Positions 1 through 10,975 of a DNA stretch of 64,000 nt are shown here, piece by piece. The notes under the pieces are model-generated. The model did not search any database. It saw only the letters and a program-made list of their open reading frames with translations, and was not told the origin of the DNA. The DNA is from Trichoplusia ni (taxonomy: Eukaryota; Arthropoda; Insecta; Lepidoptera; Noctuidae). The DNA is taken from assembly GCF_003590095.1 (NCBI RefSeq), contig NC_039482.1, positions 13,409,657 to 13,473,656 of the forward strand, written 5' to 3'. The translations under genes and the position numbers were made by a program. Position 1 is the stretch's first letter. Every line of letters begins with the position of its first letter.

Positions 1-80
1 AGATGTGATAGTCGATTTTGCTTATTACCGTTTTTTAAAACCTACCTATTTATGGATCTGGCTACTAGATCCCTACTCCC

Positions 81-262
81 TACTAATATTATAAATGCGA
101 AAGTAACTCTGTCTGTCTGTCTGTTACGCTTTCAAGTCTAAACCACTGAACTGATTTTAATGAAATTTGGTACAGAGATAGAGTTGACCTTGAGAAAGAA
201 CATAGGATAGTGTTTATCCCGGACTTTTGAAGAGTTCTCTTGGAAACGCGATATAACCGACC
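81..262 (+). mobile_element. Helitron-like miniature element fragment
   Basis: The stretch begins with CTAATATTATAAATGCG, has a (GTCT)n run, then text equivalent to 'aaccactgaactgatttt', 'tgaaatttggtacagag' and 'cataggatagtg', ending near a cgatataaccga motif. I recognise this as the common non-autonomous Helitron-related repeat of Lepidoptera. It has no coding capacity. The exact ends are uncertain because these elements have no terminal inverted repeats or target duplication. Confidence 0.75.
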
Positions 263-1856
263 TCGAAAAGCTAGTATAGAATAAAATTATAACACTTTTG
301 TTAAAAAGAAATCTTGTCATAATCATAGTAGCCAGGAACTGCGATAGATAGAACTTTGAAATAAGGTAAGGCTGTATATCCAACACCATAGATGAATGTA
401 ACCATAGATTTAGCCACGCATTTTAGAATTGCCTTTACCATAGTCGTATCTTTAGGGTTTTCATATTTACAGATATAGCAATGTAAAAACATACATACTC
501 ATTTCTATGCAACAAATGTCGTCTAAGATCTTCCAGTTTTAACAATATAGTGAAATATATCTATTATTGTTTGTATTATCATGCTATGAATACTTACTGT
601 ATTAATTTCTTCCATATTTTTATGAAGGTTCTGTCCTAGGTATCAACAACATCAATGCAATAGACTTTACAACGTGTCTTGGTAACGCCCAATCAGATTT
701 TAAATATATTTCTTTACGTGGTATAAAACAAATTTCTTCAAGCAAGGAATAACGAAAAGTTATTCCGAAAGTAAGTGAACCTCTCATAAAACTTTTGATC
801 TACTCAGTTTTGCGTGGAAACCCAATTTTTGCTAATATATTTATTTTGGTAAAGATAATTTCTGATTTGATTCAGCTATGGGAGCCAATTGTCATAGATG
901 TTTCGTTAAAGAAAATTCTTTATTTCCATGTAGAGAAATATATTTCAAATGTGACTGGGATCTGGTTAAGTAATTTGTATTTTATACTTATAATAATAAA
1001 ATACTCATTTATGTAAGTTTTCATTTTGAAGACTAATTGCACAAATTGTAGTGTTCACTATAATAATGTTGGTTGTTTATAGTTAACCTAAGTTCAACCA
1101 AAAAAATACCTTATTTGAAATAGATAATATCCATTTTTGTATGAAAATGCTTTCATTGCTCTGTGCAAAATATTTATTTGTTTACTGTAATATTCTGATA
1201 TTGCAACGGAGGCCTTTTTTAGTATCTCGGTAAAGCCAAAAATAATTTAAAAGACAAGGAAAACTAGTAAGAGTTAGAACAGTTTCTATATTTTATTTGG
1301 TTGTTTTAAACGAACAAATATTTGTATAAATAACCTAAAACTTGTTTTCAGTCTTTTTTTACTTGGAAATAATTGCCGTGATTTTATTTATTTCGTATTA
1401 TTTTCGTGTAAAATAATTTTAAAATGCTTTTTATACTTACTTTGTTTTACATTGCCCTGCATATGCACATGTATCTTATAACGTGTTACTGTTCCGGTAG
1501 CATAGACACTGTAGATATTAAAAAATATTTAGTCTATGGACTGAATCTAGCTTTAAGATTGCCTCGAGGCACAAAACGTGTTTAATGAAACCAAATGTCT
1601 AGCTCAAATATTGTAATTCGTATAATTTTATTCAATAAATGCTTATAAGTAAGTAATTGAGTTTTAAATATTATTTAAATACCCTAAATACTCACCCTCA
1701 TGATTGTATTTATTGACAGTCCGCGTCGAAGAAATAAACGAATATACAAAAATATAAATAAGTGTTAGTCACGTATTAGTAACTTTTATGAGATAATATT
1801 TTCATTTTTTATTATAATAAGTTTTGTGAAGTCAACTCATAAATTTTTAGATGAAA

Positions 1857-2019
1857 CAGTTTACTCACGCTTGCTTATTGGGATGATGGACGCGGTTGCG
1901 AAACCGTAAGTTGAACTGGCTGACAGTTCGACTCGTGACTCCGCCGCCGCGTCAGCTCATAATTGTGGTTGGGCCCAAAACTGGTCGGGCAATCCCGATA
2001 AAACCGCGTGAGTAAACTG
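1857..2019. repeat. 163-bp structured element with perfect 14-bp terminal inverted repeats
   Basis: The ends CAGTTTACTCACGC (1857-1870) and GCGTGAGTAAACTG (2006-2019) are perfect reverse complements. Inside, further pairings are nested: TTGGGAT (1878-1884) with ATCCCGA (1992-1998), one G.U pair; GACGCGG (1889-1895) with CCGCGTC (1947-1953); and a hairpin GTTGAACTG (1910-1918), loop GCTGA, CAGTTCGAC (1924-1932), with one G.U pair. An alternative small hairpin TCGGG-CAAT-CCCGA competes near 1985-1998. The element is much richer in G+C than its surroundings. No clear target-site duplication flanks it. It could be a foldback MITE or a structured RNA spread as a repeat; I cannot decide from one copy. 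Confidence 0.6.
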
Positions 2020-2240
2020 CTATCTCAAATATTTCTAACTAATCATTTTAAAGGCCTAACCTTGCGTTTAACAAAGCCAGCACTATGTTTATGGATGTGT
2101 AAGACTTTACCGGTTTTTGTGCGGTTGCTACCCTTACGAATTCAGCCAAGGGTAGAATCCCCACAAACTAAAATAAAGTTGCTGGCTTTGATAAATGCAA
2201 GGTCAATGTATATTTTTAAAGGACGAAAAACCACCTTCTG

Positions 2241-4428
2241 TCAATGCAGGTATGGTTCAAAGTTGATAAGCATTATCAGGTGAGCCTTGACTTCCTGTAC
2301 TCTCCTAACATAGCTGGTCACGTTCACAGCATGGATGCTGTCTCCGTAATCACTCTTGATAGTCTCCACATTTTCTATGCACATCGTCCTGTAGTTGTGA
2401 CCAGTCTCCAGCCCGAAGGTCGTGGTCTCCGACGTGCCGTCCCACTGCTCGTGGGTCCTGATCTTGATACTTTTAATTTTCTTCTCCCAGTGTTTCTTTA
2501 TGTGCGCCCTGATGTCCGGACTGTCGCACAGGTTGATAAGAACCTGCAAGGATCTTAGTTGCAGCACCGGCATGTTATGCGACACGCACAGAGTCACCAA
2601 ACGCTTCGTCAAATCAAACGAAAATTCCTTTGCCCTCCATTTTCCCCTTGTTGTTAACGTCGTGTAGCCCATCAGACCTACGGCAGCGATCAGCACCTCT
2701 ATGTCCGGAGACACGAGGTAATTCCTCAAGTAGTGCGTCAGATCATGCTGGTCAGCCAGCTTCTTGCCGACACTGTGTTTCAAAAGCTGCATCATACAAT
2801 CCATAGCAGCGGCTACGATTCTAGTTTCCTGTTGTTTCATCAGTTTCTTCATCACTTGAAACGCGTTCGCTTTTAGAGCTGGAACCGGATCCCATTCGGA
2901 CAAATTTTTCAGGGAATTCAAATGGAATATTACGATTGCCATGTGATCATCCTTGATCATTTTTAGAAGACTTACGATAATTTTGTCATTTTTCATGATG
3001 ATTTCGCAGGAGCACCTGTCTCTGGTCAGTGTTTTGAGACAGAGCGCTGCAGCGTATCGGATCTCCTTGCGGTCTCGCATGATTAAGTAGATGAGGTGGT
3101 CGATGACGACGGGCCGGGACATGATGCGCTGCCGGCCCTGGTGGTAGTTGCAGAGGTGCGTGAGGATGTAGGCCACCTTCTCCCGGACGATGGGGTCGCG
3201 GTCTTGCATCAGGTCTATCAGTCTATACACTATGTTCAAGTTTATTAAGAATATTGCATTCTCAGATATTTGGACCTGGAAGGTAACTTTACTTTAATAT
3301 TATTGTTTAACAAGATAAGGTATACTAAACTATTTGTCTTTTTACTATTTGCATATCTACTTCTTGTTACAACGTTTAAATAATAGAAAACCGGTCAAGT
3401 GTTACTTGAATCCGCGACAATGAGGGGTAAATATACAAAAACGGTCACCCATCAAATTTATATTTGTGTAAATCTCGCCATCAAGTCGACAGACGGATAG
3501 ACAGCCAGCGGAGTCTTAGTAATAGAATTTCGATTTACCATTTGGGAACGGAACTAAAAACAAAATGCAAAATCACAAATACCTGATCCAATATAGAATG
3601 TATAGCCTGCAGCTGTACTAAACTGTCTTCAGAGTTTAGTTCCCTGTTGATGAGCCTTAGCCCGCGGCGGCCGAAGCCAAGGTGTGCCCTCGTGATGTCC
3701 ACCCACGGGGCAAACATCGACGGCTGCATTGACTCCAACCGTTGGGCTGGGGGTATCTCTTAAAGAAAGACGAGGATTTACCTATTAATAATGATAAATA
3801 AAACGCTCAAGTGTGACTCGGACTCGTAACGCTCAGGTTCGGCACAAATAAATGAAAGAACACAAATTAGCAAGAACCTCATTTTTTTGAAGTCGCTTAG
3901 TAAAAATTGGTCACCAATCAAATTGATGACCCTGCAACCTGGTTGCTTATATGCTTATTTTCATTATTTGTTGTCATGGCGGCTTGGCGGCAACAGAAAC
4001 GTATCATCTATGTCAATTGTCTAGTTATCACGGATTATGAGAAACAGCCCGGCGACAGACGGATCGAAGGGTAGTGGAGCCTAGGTCATGAGGCTCCGAT
4101 TCTACTGTTTCGATCATCAGGTACATGCCCTTGTATTTATTTAGGTAAGTGGTGCTTCGCAGTTTCACTCGTAGACTCGCATATTAATTTGGTCGACCCG
4201 TTTCAGCATGAACAGAGGGTCTCCCACCTCATCTTGAATTAATATTATTGCGGGTTTTGAAGAGATAAGTCTGCTATCGGAGTTTGTTTGAATCTTTGAG
4301 AGTAGGTACTTACCATCATGAGGGTCAAACTGCTTCTTCCTCATAGCCCTCCGGACCGCTTTGTTGATGACCCTAGGGTTCATCGCGATGGTCAATTGGA
4401 GATACGAGTTTTTATTTGGACAAAACAT
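2241..4428 (-). CDS. RSPH14: Radial spoke head 14 homolog (armadillo-repeat axonemal protein)
   Basis: Three exons on the minus strand: 4428-4314, 3758-3583 and 3275-2241 (TGA... stop at 2241-2243). Donors are G|gtaagt and CAG|gtattt; acceptors are ctttaag| and ttccag|. The phases join exactly (1, then 0), giving 441 residues from the ATG at 4428, or 426 from the ATG at 4383. Exon 2 carries the family start (MFAPWVDITRAHLGFGRRGL, then LINREL and LQAIHSILDQ), which aligns with the N-terminus of vertebrate RSPH14/RTDR1. Exon 3 continues as alpha-helical armadillo/HEAT repeats (LIDLMQDRDPIVREKVAYIL; LMGYTTLTTRGKW). In the family it is a radial-spoke component of motile cilia and flagella. The protein has about 50 extra C-terminal residues compared with the human one (348 aa). 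Both introns contain repeat fragments. In a moth the likely site of action is the sperm flagellum (inference). Confidence 0.87.
3388..3553 (-). mobile_element. Lepidopteran GGGTTCCGTAC-type non-autonomous repeat, copy 1
   Basis: Lies in RSPH14 intron 2 and slightly into the donor side of exon 2's intron. Recognisable pieces are 'accggtcaagtg', 'acagacggatagacagccag', 'cggagtcttagtaatag' and 'gggaacggaac', the degenerate ends and middle of a short dispersed repeat common in Lepidoptera that carries a ccgtccgtc-type run. Non-coding. Confidence 0.55.
3803..3858 (+). mobile_element. Lepidopteran GGGTTCCGTAC-type repeat, copy 2 (end only)
   Basis: In RSPH14 intron 1. The text 'gctcaagtgtgactcggact' followed by 'cgtaacgctcaggttcggcac' (split here) matches the family end, normally of the form aagtgcgagtcggactcgc...gggttccgtac. 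Only the terminal segment is present. Confidence 0.5.
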
Positions 4429-4877
4429 GATTCTGCTTGTAAATGTAACCAAAAATCTTGATTATAACACCACAAACTCCTACGATAAATATTACAAAAT
4501 AATTGACGATTTTGATTGACGTTTTGTCACATTACAAAAATTTTGAAGTTTTTTTTGTGTCTCTGGGTTGATTTTTGTTGGGTAAAGAGGCGAGGTTTCT
4601 TATCAAGTTTTGTAGTCTTTGTATATTCGGTTTGTGCAGCAATTGCATTGTATACATGTGTTTTGTTCTTATTTATCTACCGAAATCCAAATAAAATATC
4701 GTTTGGTTTTCTAGGAATTAAAATAAAACTTGAAAGTGATATCTTATAATTGTAATTACCAAAAACAAATTTGCAATTTAACTACCTACAGCACTTCTAA
4801 ATGAACTATACAAATGATGAAAGTTATTTTCAAACAAAATATCGTAGTCATCTTCCGCCTAGACAATAGAACTCCAT
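4429..4877. other. Intergenic spacer between ODAD3 and RSPH14
   Basis: About 450 bp between the ODAD3 stop (4878) and the RSPH14 start (4428), both on the minus strand. It must hold the ODAD3 3' UTR/polyadenylation signal and the RSPH14 promoter. I see no TATA box, no clear AATAAA on the minus strand, and no third gene; the plus-strand open frame at 4516-4749 lacks coding character. Confidence 0.5.
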
Positions 4878-7800
4878 CTACCGCTTGAGCGGTAGTCGGA
4901 AACCCTTCCTCCTACACTTGGTGTCCACAATCAGCTGCGCCTGCCTCTTCAGGTAACACCGCGAAGGGATATCCTCGTCATCTTCAGATGCTGAAATACC
5001 AAGTAAAATAACGAGTAGACAATTTGTATGGGTACTGGAAAATAATGAAATATCTGGAGATGACATTTCTTTGCCTTGTAACTCTGGGTCTAGAGTAGAT
5101 GAAGCGTTAATCTGAAGTTTTCAGCGATTTTCTCAACTTGTTACGTTTCGCTAGCATTGACGCTCCTGATGCTTCTGGTGATTCTTAGACATCTATATTT
5201 TTTTATTTGGCTATTTAAAATAAATTGACGCATACCAAATTATAAACAACAATCAACTTCTGTTGCAATTCTTTTAGTTTTGCTTTATAAGGCTTACAGC
5301 AACCAATGAAGTCTTACTTTGTGCTTTAACCGGCTCCTTCGTCACCAGCTCCTTGTATGTGGGTATGTTCTTCTCCGATTCCTTGTGAGTGCTGTGGCTC
5401 TGCCCGCTGAGCCCAGCTACTGATGCTGCCGCGCTGGTCGGCTGGAAAATGACAAAGTGCCAAGTAGGTAAATACCAATCGCCGAAACTAGGAGATGCTT
5501 AATTCTTATATTTTTCTGTATTATTTAATTTCACTTTAAAAGTCATTTTTTTTCCTATAATAGGAGCAAAATAACTTTTACATCACAATTTGACAGCCAA
5601 TATCGTGACAGTACAAACACGCACTGGGTCCTTCCAAAGTCCCATTTTTACAAGGAAGAAGGATTCCGGAAAATCCTTCGCGTTCCTCGGGGCAAAATTG
5701 TATCTACTCAATATCTTAAAGATAAATAATTTTTGATACGAATAACTCACGTTAGAAGGCACCATGATAATAGTATTATCCTTCTGCTTTTCCTTAACAT
5801 CTTCTACTTTGAGCCTCGCCTTCTCGTACCGTGTGGTCAGCACCTGCACCAGTTCCTGCACGTCTCTAGCTTCGGCCGTCCATTCTGGCATACTGGGCTC
5901 TGGAATGATCTGAAAAAAAAATGCGGGAAACCATTTAATTTATTTAGGGAATTTTGTCAGGACTCGTGTATGAGAATAACACAGATAAATAATTTAAGAC
6001 TAAGTTACACCGTTTGTAAGTCGTTCAGTTCAGGTCAGAAAGAGACACAAATCAAGAACATACATTTTAAAAAGCTTTAAATAAGAGAATGTTTGACGTG
6101 CCAGTCTAATATTCTCTAAATATTCTGGAATCTAAATTTGGAAAAAAAATGGATTTGACAACGGATATCTTACATCCAAAAGCTTGCACAGGTCATAAAG
6201 CAGTCTCTTGATCTCTAGCAACAAATTCTCCAGCTCATCCATATTCTTCTCCAACTCCTCGTATATTGCGTTCTCTGCTTCTATCTCTTCCTTCAACGCC
6301 GTTATTTGATCTTGGGCTCTGGGGAAAATGATTTAGATCACTGTTTTTCTCGTTATAGTAAAGAGTTGGATGGGTCACAAATTTTTAGTTATATTATTAA
6401 TGACAGCTTTATGCACCGAGAATAGAGAAGGCTTTTACTCAGGCTGCAAGTGAGGTTCTAGGCTGTACATTGATAACAACTATTTTTTTTAATCAACAAC
6501 CTTATTCTGGACTACTTAATAAGGACCATTTTCTTTTACTTATTCTATACCGTTGGTACTTTGATGTAGAAGCGTGGGTACAGTAACAGCCCCAATAGTC
6601 CCAAGCCACTGAACAGATAAGTACTGATCTATTTCGATAACTGCGGGTCTGATTTGATAGAAGGGCTTAATAGTAAAACAATGATTGACACGAGAAACTC
6701 TAGTCTAGGATTGATACACGGAGCTATTCTTTGCAGTTATAATTTTTGTTTACTGGTTCTTTAAAACAAAGAATATTCGGCCTGTTTCATTAAAGCGCCC
6801 ATAGGAATTAACTTAGCAATATTTCATCTGATATTTTTATTGTACGTGAAAGGAGAAAACCAAACTCCATAGAAACTTGGGCCTGGCGTTACAGAGCTGG
6901 AATTTTGCCATAAATTAGAGAACTTAGGAAGATTTCACGAGTCCAATTTTCACGACACTCAACAATGGCCAAATTGGTAAAATCAGACAATGTTTACACT
7001 GATTGTTAGTCTTAGCGAAACCTCCTTTTTAAAGTGAAACCTCCTTCTCAAGATCCTTAGTGAAACCTCCTTCAAAACCTGGGACCTGACAAGCGGTGCG
7101 CTATAAAGGACGGAGCGCGCTTAGCAACGCTCTCTCTCATGTCTCTCTCTCACACTCTCTGCTGTCGAGATCGCTGGAACATATGGCCGTCTCCTGCGTT
7201 GTATTTATTCAACTGTAGCGCTTGCAATCTACCATGATGAGGTTTAGGTACCTACCTACTTACTTAAAAAGCGATAAACTCAGATTAATATTCGTGAAAA
7301 CTTCAGCAGAAAACTGTTTACTAGATAAGGCCTACTTAGATCAATAATGACATATTTAAACATTGTATTTACTACCAGGGGATTTTTTGATGCTATCTGA
7401 AATTACAGTAAACTGAGATTGCAACAATAGGTTTATTAAAATAAAAACTGTATTATTAAGATCGTTCTTTATTAACCACCTTCGTTAGGATTATCGTAAT
7501 ATAATAATACAGGAATTGTGCAGGAGTAAAATTGGTCCATGGTGTGGGCACAGCACCCAACCAATCTTCGAATTTCTATTGTGTTGCAGCGGTCTGTTGC
7601 TATTCCACCATTAATGAACTCATGGTACAGTATCCACCAATCGTCAGAAGAGCAATATCCAGATCCGGTTTTCCAGCAAAGGTCAGCAGGAATCCAGGCA
7701 TCCAATATGCAAGCAAGGGTCAGTCAGAAGGCAATCAGTTTCGGAGTCCAGTATTCGAGCAGAGGTTTAATATTGTAATAAATCTCGAGAATTTGAAAAA

Positions 7801-8792
7801 CACATTCACGCGCTCGAAGATACGAAAAGCGAATGTCACTTATGAAAGCACGATGACAATTATCAGACGTTGACATTGGCATTTGACATTTGCTAGTGTA
7901 ATCCATGTGAAATAAATGAATCGATGCGTTAAAATCGATTTTTTCTATTATTTATTTCCTTTAATGATTTTTTAATCGTGCTTACATAAACAAGTTATTA
8001 GACACCAGATTTTTTATTTTACAATTATTTGAATATAAAAAAAGGAATTACACTAAAATAAAGGCTAAGGCTGATCTATATTTGCCCAAAGAATTAGTAT
8101 TGCCATACAACACTGGCAATACTAATTCTTATTCTTCTGGGTACGTTTCCCGATTTTAGCAATGATGAAGATGTCTTTTTTGACGCTTTGTAAATAATGT
8201 ATATTTTTCATTTTATATTGATATAGTTTTAAAAATATAATATCCGCTAAATCGATTATATCCTAGGTACACTCTATTGTTTAATGCTAGTGTTTGCAAA
8301 TGAAGTTATGTACAATAAAATAAATACTTTAACGGTTTACAAAGGTTGTTTTAAATAGAAAAATAGAATGTACTTTTTTTTAGACTTGGCCATTGTAATT
8401 GAGGCTAATATTTAAATGGGTAAACAAAGAAAAATAGTAGAATTTTTTGGTACATATTTCATTCGTGTAACGGCTAGGCCCAGAATCGGGTTTCTCCTTT
8501 ACTAGTGTATGCGCTTTGGATCAATGCTATTTATTTATGTAAGTAGTTTTATTTCGACTTAATTCCTGTTTTTTCAGGATCCCTCATAAGCTAAAAGACG
8601 TATGTTTCTTACTCATCTTTATCCTTGACGGAGGCAAACTTGAAAGCCTCTAATTCAGCCATGAGCGTGGTCTGCGTCTGTTCTAAGCCCAGCTTCTCTT
8701 CTTCTGTAGTCTGCTGTAAGTAGTTGAGACGCTGAGATGTCTCGCGTTGAGCTCGGAACCGGTCAAACACTTCTTCTGCGTCCGTCACTCCT
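4878..8792 (-). CDS. ODAD3: Outer dynein arm docking complex subunit 3 (CCDC151), C-terminal 239 residues, truncated by assembly gap
   Basis: Five exons on the minus strand: 8792(gap)-8613, 6318-6174, 5909-5751, 5441-5318 and 4990-4878 (TAG). Every junction has GT/AG and the phases match (2, 0, 0, 1), so one continuous reading frame of 239 residues results. It starts GVTDAEEVFDRFRAQRETSQ, corresponding to the family segment (GTDETHSLVRRFLAQGDT in human), passes a long charged coiled coil (ALKEEIEAENAIYEELEKNM; LLLEIKRLLYDLCKLLD), a Ser/Thr/Pro-rich linker, and ends in an acidic patch SEDDEDIP followed by a basic tail RLPLKR, as in vertebrate CCDC151. The length fits the C-terminal 40 percent of the roughly 595-residue family. 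ODAD3 helps anchor outer dynein arms to doublet microtubules. The N-terminal exons are missing, either in the 1000-N gap or beyond. I saw none of them to the right of the gap. Confidence 0.88.
7010..7200 (+). promoter_or_regulatory. Promoter-like block, possibly a solo LTR, in ODAD3 intron
   Basis: Three direct copies of (G)YGAAACCTCCTT at 7015-7027, 7034-7046 and 7060-7072 are followed by TATAAA at 7102-7107, a GC-rich GGACGGAGCGCGC stretch, and CT-rich microsatellite (7131-7162). This order (upstream repeats, TATA box, downstream GC/CT-rich start region) resembles the U3-R part of a gypsy-type LTR on the plus strand, opposite to ODAD3. No paired terminal TG/CA ends or internal retroelement ORFs were found, so an LTR remains a guess. 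Confidence 0.4.
7450..7880. repeat. Retroelement-like fragment in ODAD3 intron
   Basis: Both strands are unusually open here (a 113-codon frame on plus; a 77-codon frame ending near 7472 on minus, rich in Cys and Trp), and on the minus strand the block ends with an AATAAAG polyadenylation-type motif. The composition is higher in G+C than the surrounding intron. It looks like part of an inserted repeat, perhaps an LTR, but no family is recognised and the minus-strand frame has no ATG start. Confidence 0.3.
8089..8130. repeat. Perfect 17-bp hairpin, 8-nt loop
   Basis: AAGAATTAGTATTGCCA (8089-8105) and TGGCAATACTAATTCTT (8114-8130) are exact reverse complements around the loop TACAACAC. It lies in an ODAD3 intron. 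The stem is too short for a typical animal pre-miRNA; a foldback insertion or snapback duplication is more likely. Confidence 0.8.
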
Positions 8793-9792
8793 NNNNNNNN
8801 NNNNNNNNNNNNNNNNNNNNNNNNNNNNNNNNNNNNNNNNNNNNNNNNNNNNNNNNNNNNNNNNNNNNNNNNNNNNNNNNNNNNNNNNNNNNNNNNNNNN
8901 NNNNNNNNNNNNNNNNNNNNNNNNNNNNNNNNNNNNNNNNNNNNNNNNNNNNNNNNNNNNNNNNNNNNNNNNNNNNNNNNNNNNNNNNNNNNNNNNNNNN
9001 NNNNNNNNNNNNNNNNNNNNNNNNNNNNNNNNNNNNNNNNNNNNNNNNNNNNNNNNNNNNNNNNNNNNNNNNNNNNNNNNNNNNNNNNNNNNNNNNNNNN
9101 NNNNNNNNNNNNNNNNNNNNNNNNNNNNNNNNNNNNNNNNNNNNNNNNNNNNNNNNNNNNNNNNNNNNNNNNNNNNNNNNNNNNNNNNNNNNNNNNNNNN
9201 NNNNNNNNNNNNNNNNNNNNNNNNNNNNNNNNNNNNNNNNNNNNNNNNNNNNNNNNNNNNNNNNNNNNNNNNNNNNNNNNNNNNNNNNNNNNNNNNNNNN
9301 NNNNNNNNNNNNNNNNNNNNNNNNNNNNNNNNNNNNNNNNNNNNNNNNNNNNNNNNNNNNNNNNNNNNNNNNNNNNNNNNNNNNNNNNNNNNNNNNNNNN
9401 NNNNNNNNNNNNNNNNNNNNNNNNNNNNNNNNNNNNNNNNNNNNNNNNNNNNNNNNNNNNNNNNNNNNNNNNNNNNNNNNNNNNNNNNNNNNNNNNNNNN
9501 NNNNNNNNNNNNNNNNNNNNNNNNNNNNNNNNNNNNNNNNNNNNNNNNNNNNNNNNNNNNNNNNNNNNNNNNNNNNNNNNNNNNNNNNNNNNNNNNNNNN
9601 NNNNNNNNNNNNNNNNNNNNNNNNNNNNNNNNNNNNNNNNNNNNNNNNNNNNNNNNNNNNNNNNNNNNNNNNNNNNNNNNNNNNNNNNNNNNNNNNNNNN
9701 NNNNNNNNNNNNNNNNNNNNNNNNNNNNNNNNNNNNNNNNNNNNNNNNNNNNNNNNNNNNNNNNNNNNNNNNNNNNNNNNNNNNNNNNNNNN
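8793..9792. other. Assembly gap of exactly 1000 N
   Basis: All bases are N from 8793 to 9792. The round length indicates a scaffolding placeholder rather than a measured distance. It interrupts ODAD3, so the true distance and even the adjacency of the left and right contigs are not established by this sequence. Confidence 0.99.
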
Positions 9793-10483
9793 TTTTAAGC
9801 CAAATTTCATTCATTCATCGGCCATTTTAAATAGCAAAATTGGGGCCCTGTAACAAAGTTACAGAAGCCAGAATAAACTTCGAAAAGCTAGGCACTTCTA
9901 AAATATTCAAACACGTTTTTGTAGTGTTTACGTAGAGTCCACGGCTCCATGCATATGCACTCGCAGTTACCCGTCCGTTCGTCCGTTTGCTTTAATAATA
10001 AGCGTGCGCCTGCGCCGATGTCACGAACTCCAAACATAGCCTCAAGCCATCGGCCAAGCGAGTTTTGAAGTAGAAAAAAATGGTGCGAGAAAAATAGAAA
10101 TCATTGAAAGTAAGGTAGAAAAAAGTGTGAGATTCTAATCCCTTTTCAGATTTTATTGTAGGGTATCGGTGCTGATTTTATTGTTTACTCACAAGTTCTT
10201 CTTGTCTCGTTCTTTTTGAAGTTGTTAGAAAAAGACGCAAGATATTACAGTCAAATTGTTAACTTGATTGTGGCGTGTATTAGTACCTGTTTGGAAGCTA
10301 AACTTAAAAAATGCCTCACGATCGCGTCATAACAGAAATAAGGACCTTTCTCCGATTTAATTAAAAGTTTTTGTCTCACAGAGTAACAAAGTCCAGTTAA
10401 GTAAACATCCTTATTTTTTTCGAATTCTCCAAATACAATAGAAAACGTATCTCTTTAATTGTTTACTCCGTTTTTGTTTTCCG

Positions 10484-10519
10484 GATTACTCAAAGAAACT
10501 CGATTACTCAAAGAAACTC
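10484..10519. repeat. 18-bp tandem duplication
   Basis: GATTACTCAAAGAAACTC occurs twice in direct succession (10484-10501 and 10502-10519), followed by GAT of a third start. Probably replication slippage. Confidence 0.9.
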
Positions 10520-10844
10520 GATGAATAATTTCAAACACACCATGTAAATATGTATATTAGTTATTAACATTTATTTGTTCTTTTGCCTTTTAAAGTTCAA
10601 TACCAAGGGTTGTATCCCGTATCGAATGTCCGAATCCTCCCACGAAATCACCGCCAGCGGTATTCATTACTTAGCTCTTGAATTTGACTTTTGTCCTTAT
10701 TTTAAATCGAAGACTTAGTTGGAAAGGAGTTCAATGGACTTAATTCAGTTACCTTCTTAAGTAAAAGTGCATTGGAAGTAGTCACTTTTAATTAAACTCG
10801 CCCATAAATACTGTAACGAAAACTAATAAACCCGATATTTTGTA

Positions 10845-10975
10845 AATATGGCTGAATGTTTACCCTTCCCCGAAAAAACGTTAGACGGATTGGGGCGAAA
10901 ATTGGTATACCTACAGATAGTTTGTAACCTGTATACAACACATAGGATAGTTTTTATGTTCTATAATTTTACGTA
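10845..10975 (+). mobile_element. Helitron-like repeat fragment
   Basis: Contains 'cgttagacggattggggcga', 'tatacctacagatagtttg', 'aacacataggatagttttta', phrases of the Helitron-related Lepidoptera repeats. Non-coding and lacking recognisable ends. Confidence 0.5.

Larger units (their letters stand above)
1..2240. other. Intergenic region downstream of RSPH14
   Basis: AT-rich, no supported gene. It holds a Helitron-like fragment (81-262) and a structured inverted-repeat element (1857-2019), listed separately. The short open frames here begin with TTG or lack codon bias and look like chance. Possible AATAAA signals for the minus-strand gene occur (for example TTTATT on plus at 1808-1813), but none is close enough to the stop codon to assign. 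Confidence 0.6.

Noticed and set aside
1881..1906. GATGA and GAAAC motifs suggesting a hammerhead ribozyme in the structured element
   Set aside because: The conserved CUGAUGA core and correct helix order are absent.
2244..2667. Plus-strand frames of 80-104 codons
   Set aside because: Antisense shadows of RSPH14 exon 3.
8609..9853. Several 340-400 codon open frames on both strands
   Set aside because: They are produced by the run of N; only the short 8613-8792 end is real coding sequence (ODAD3).
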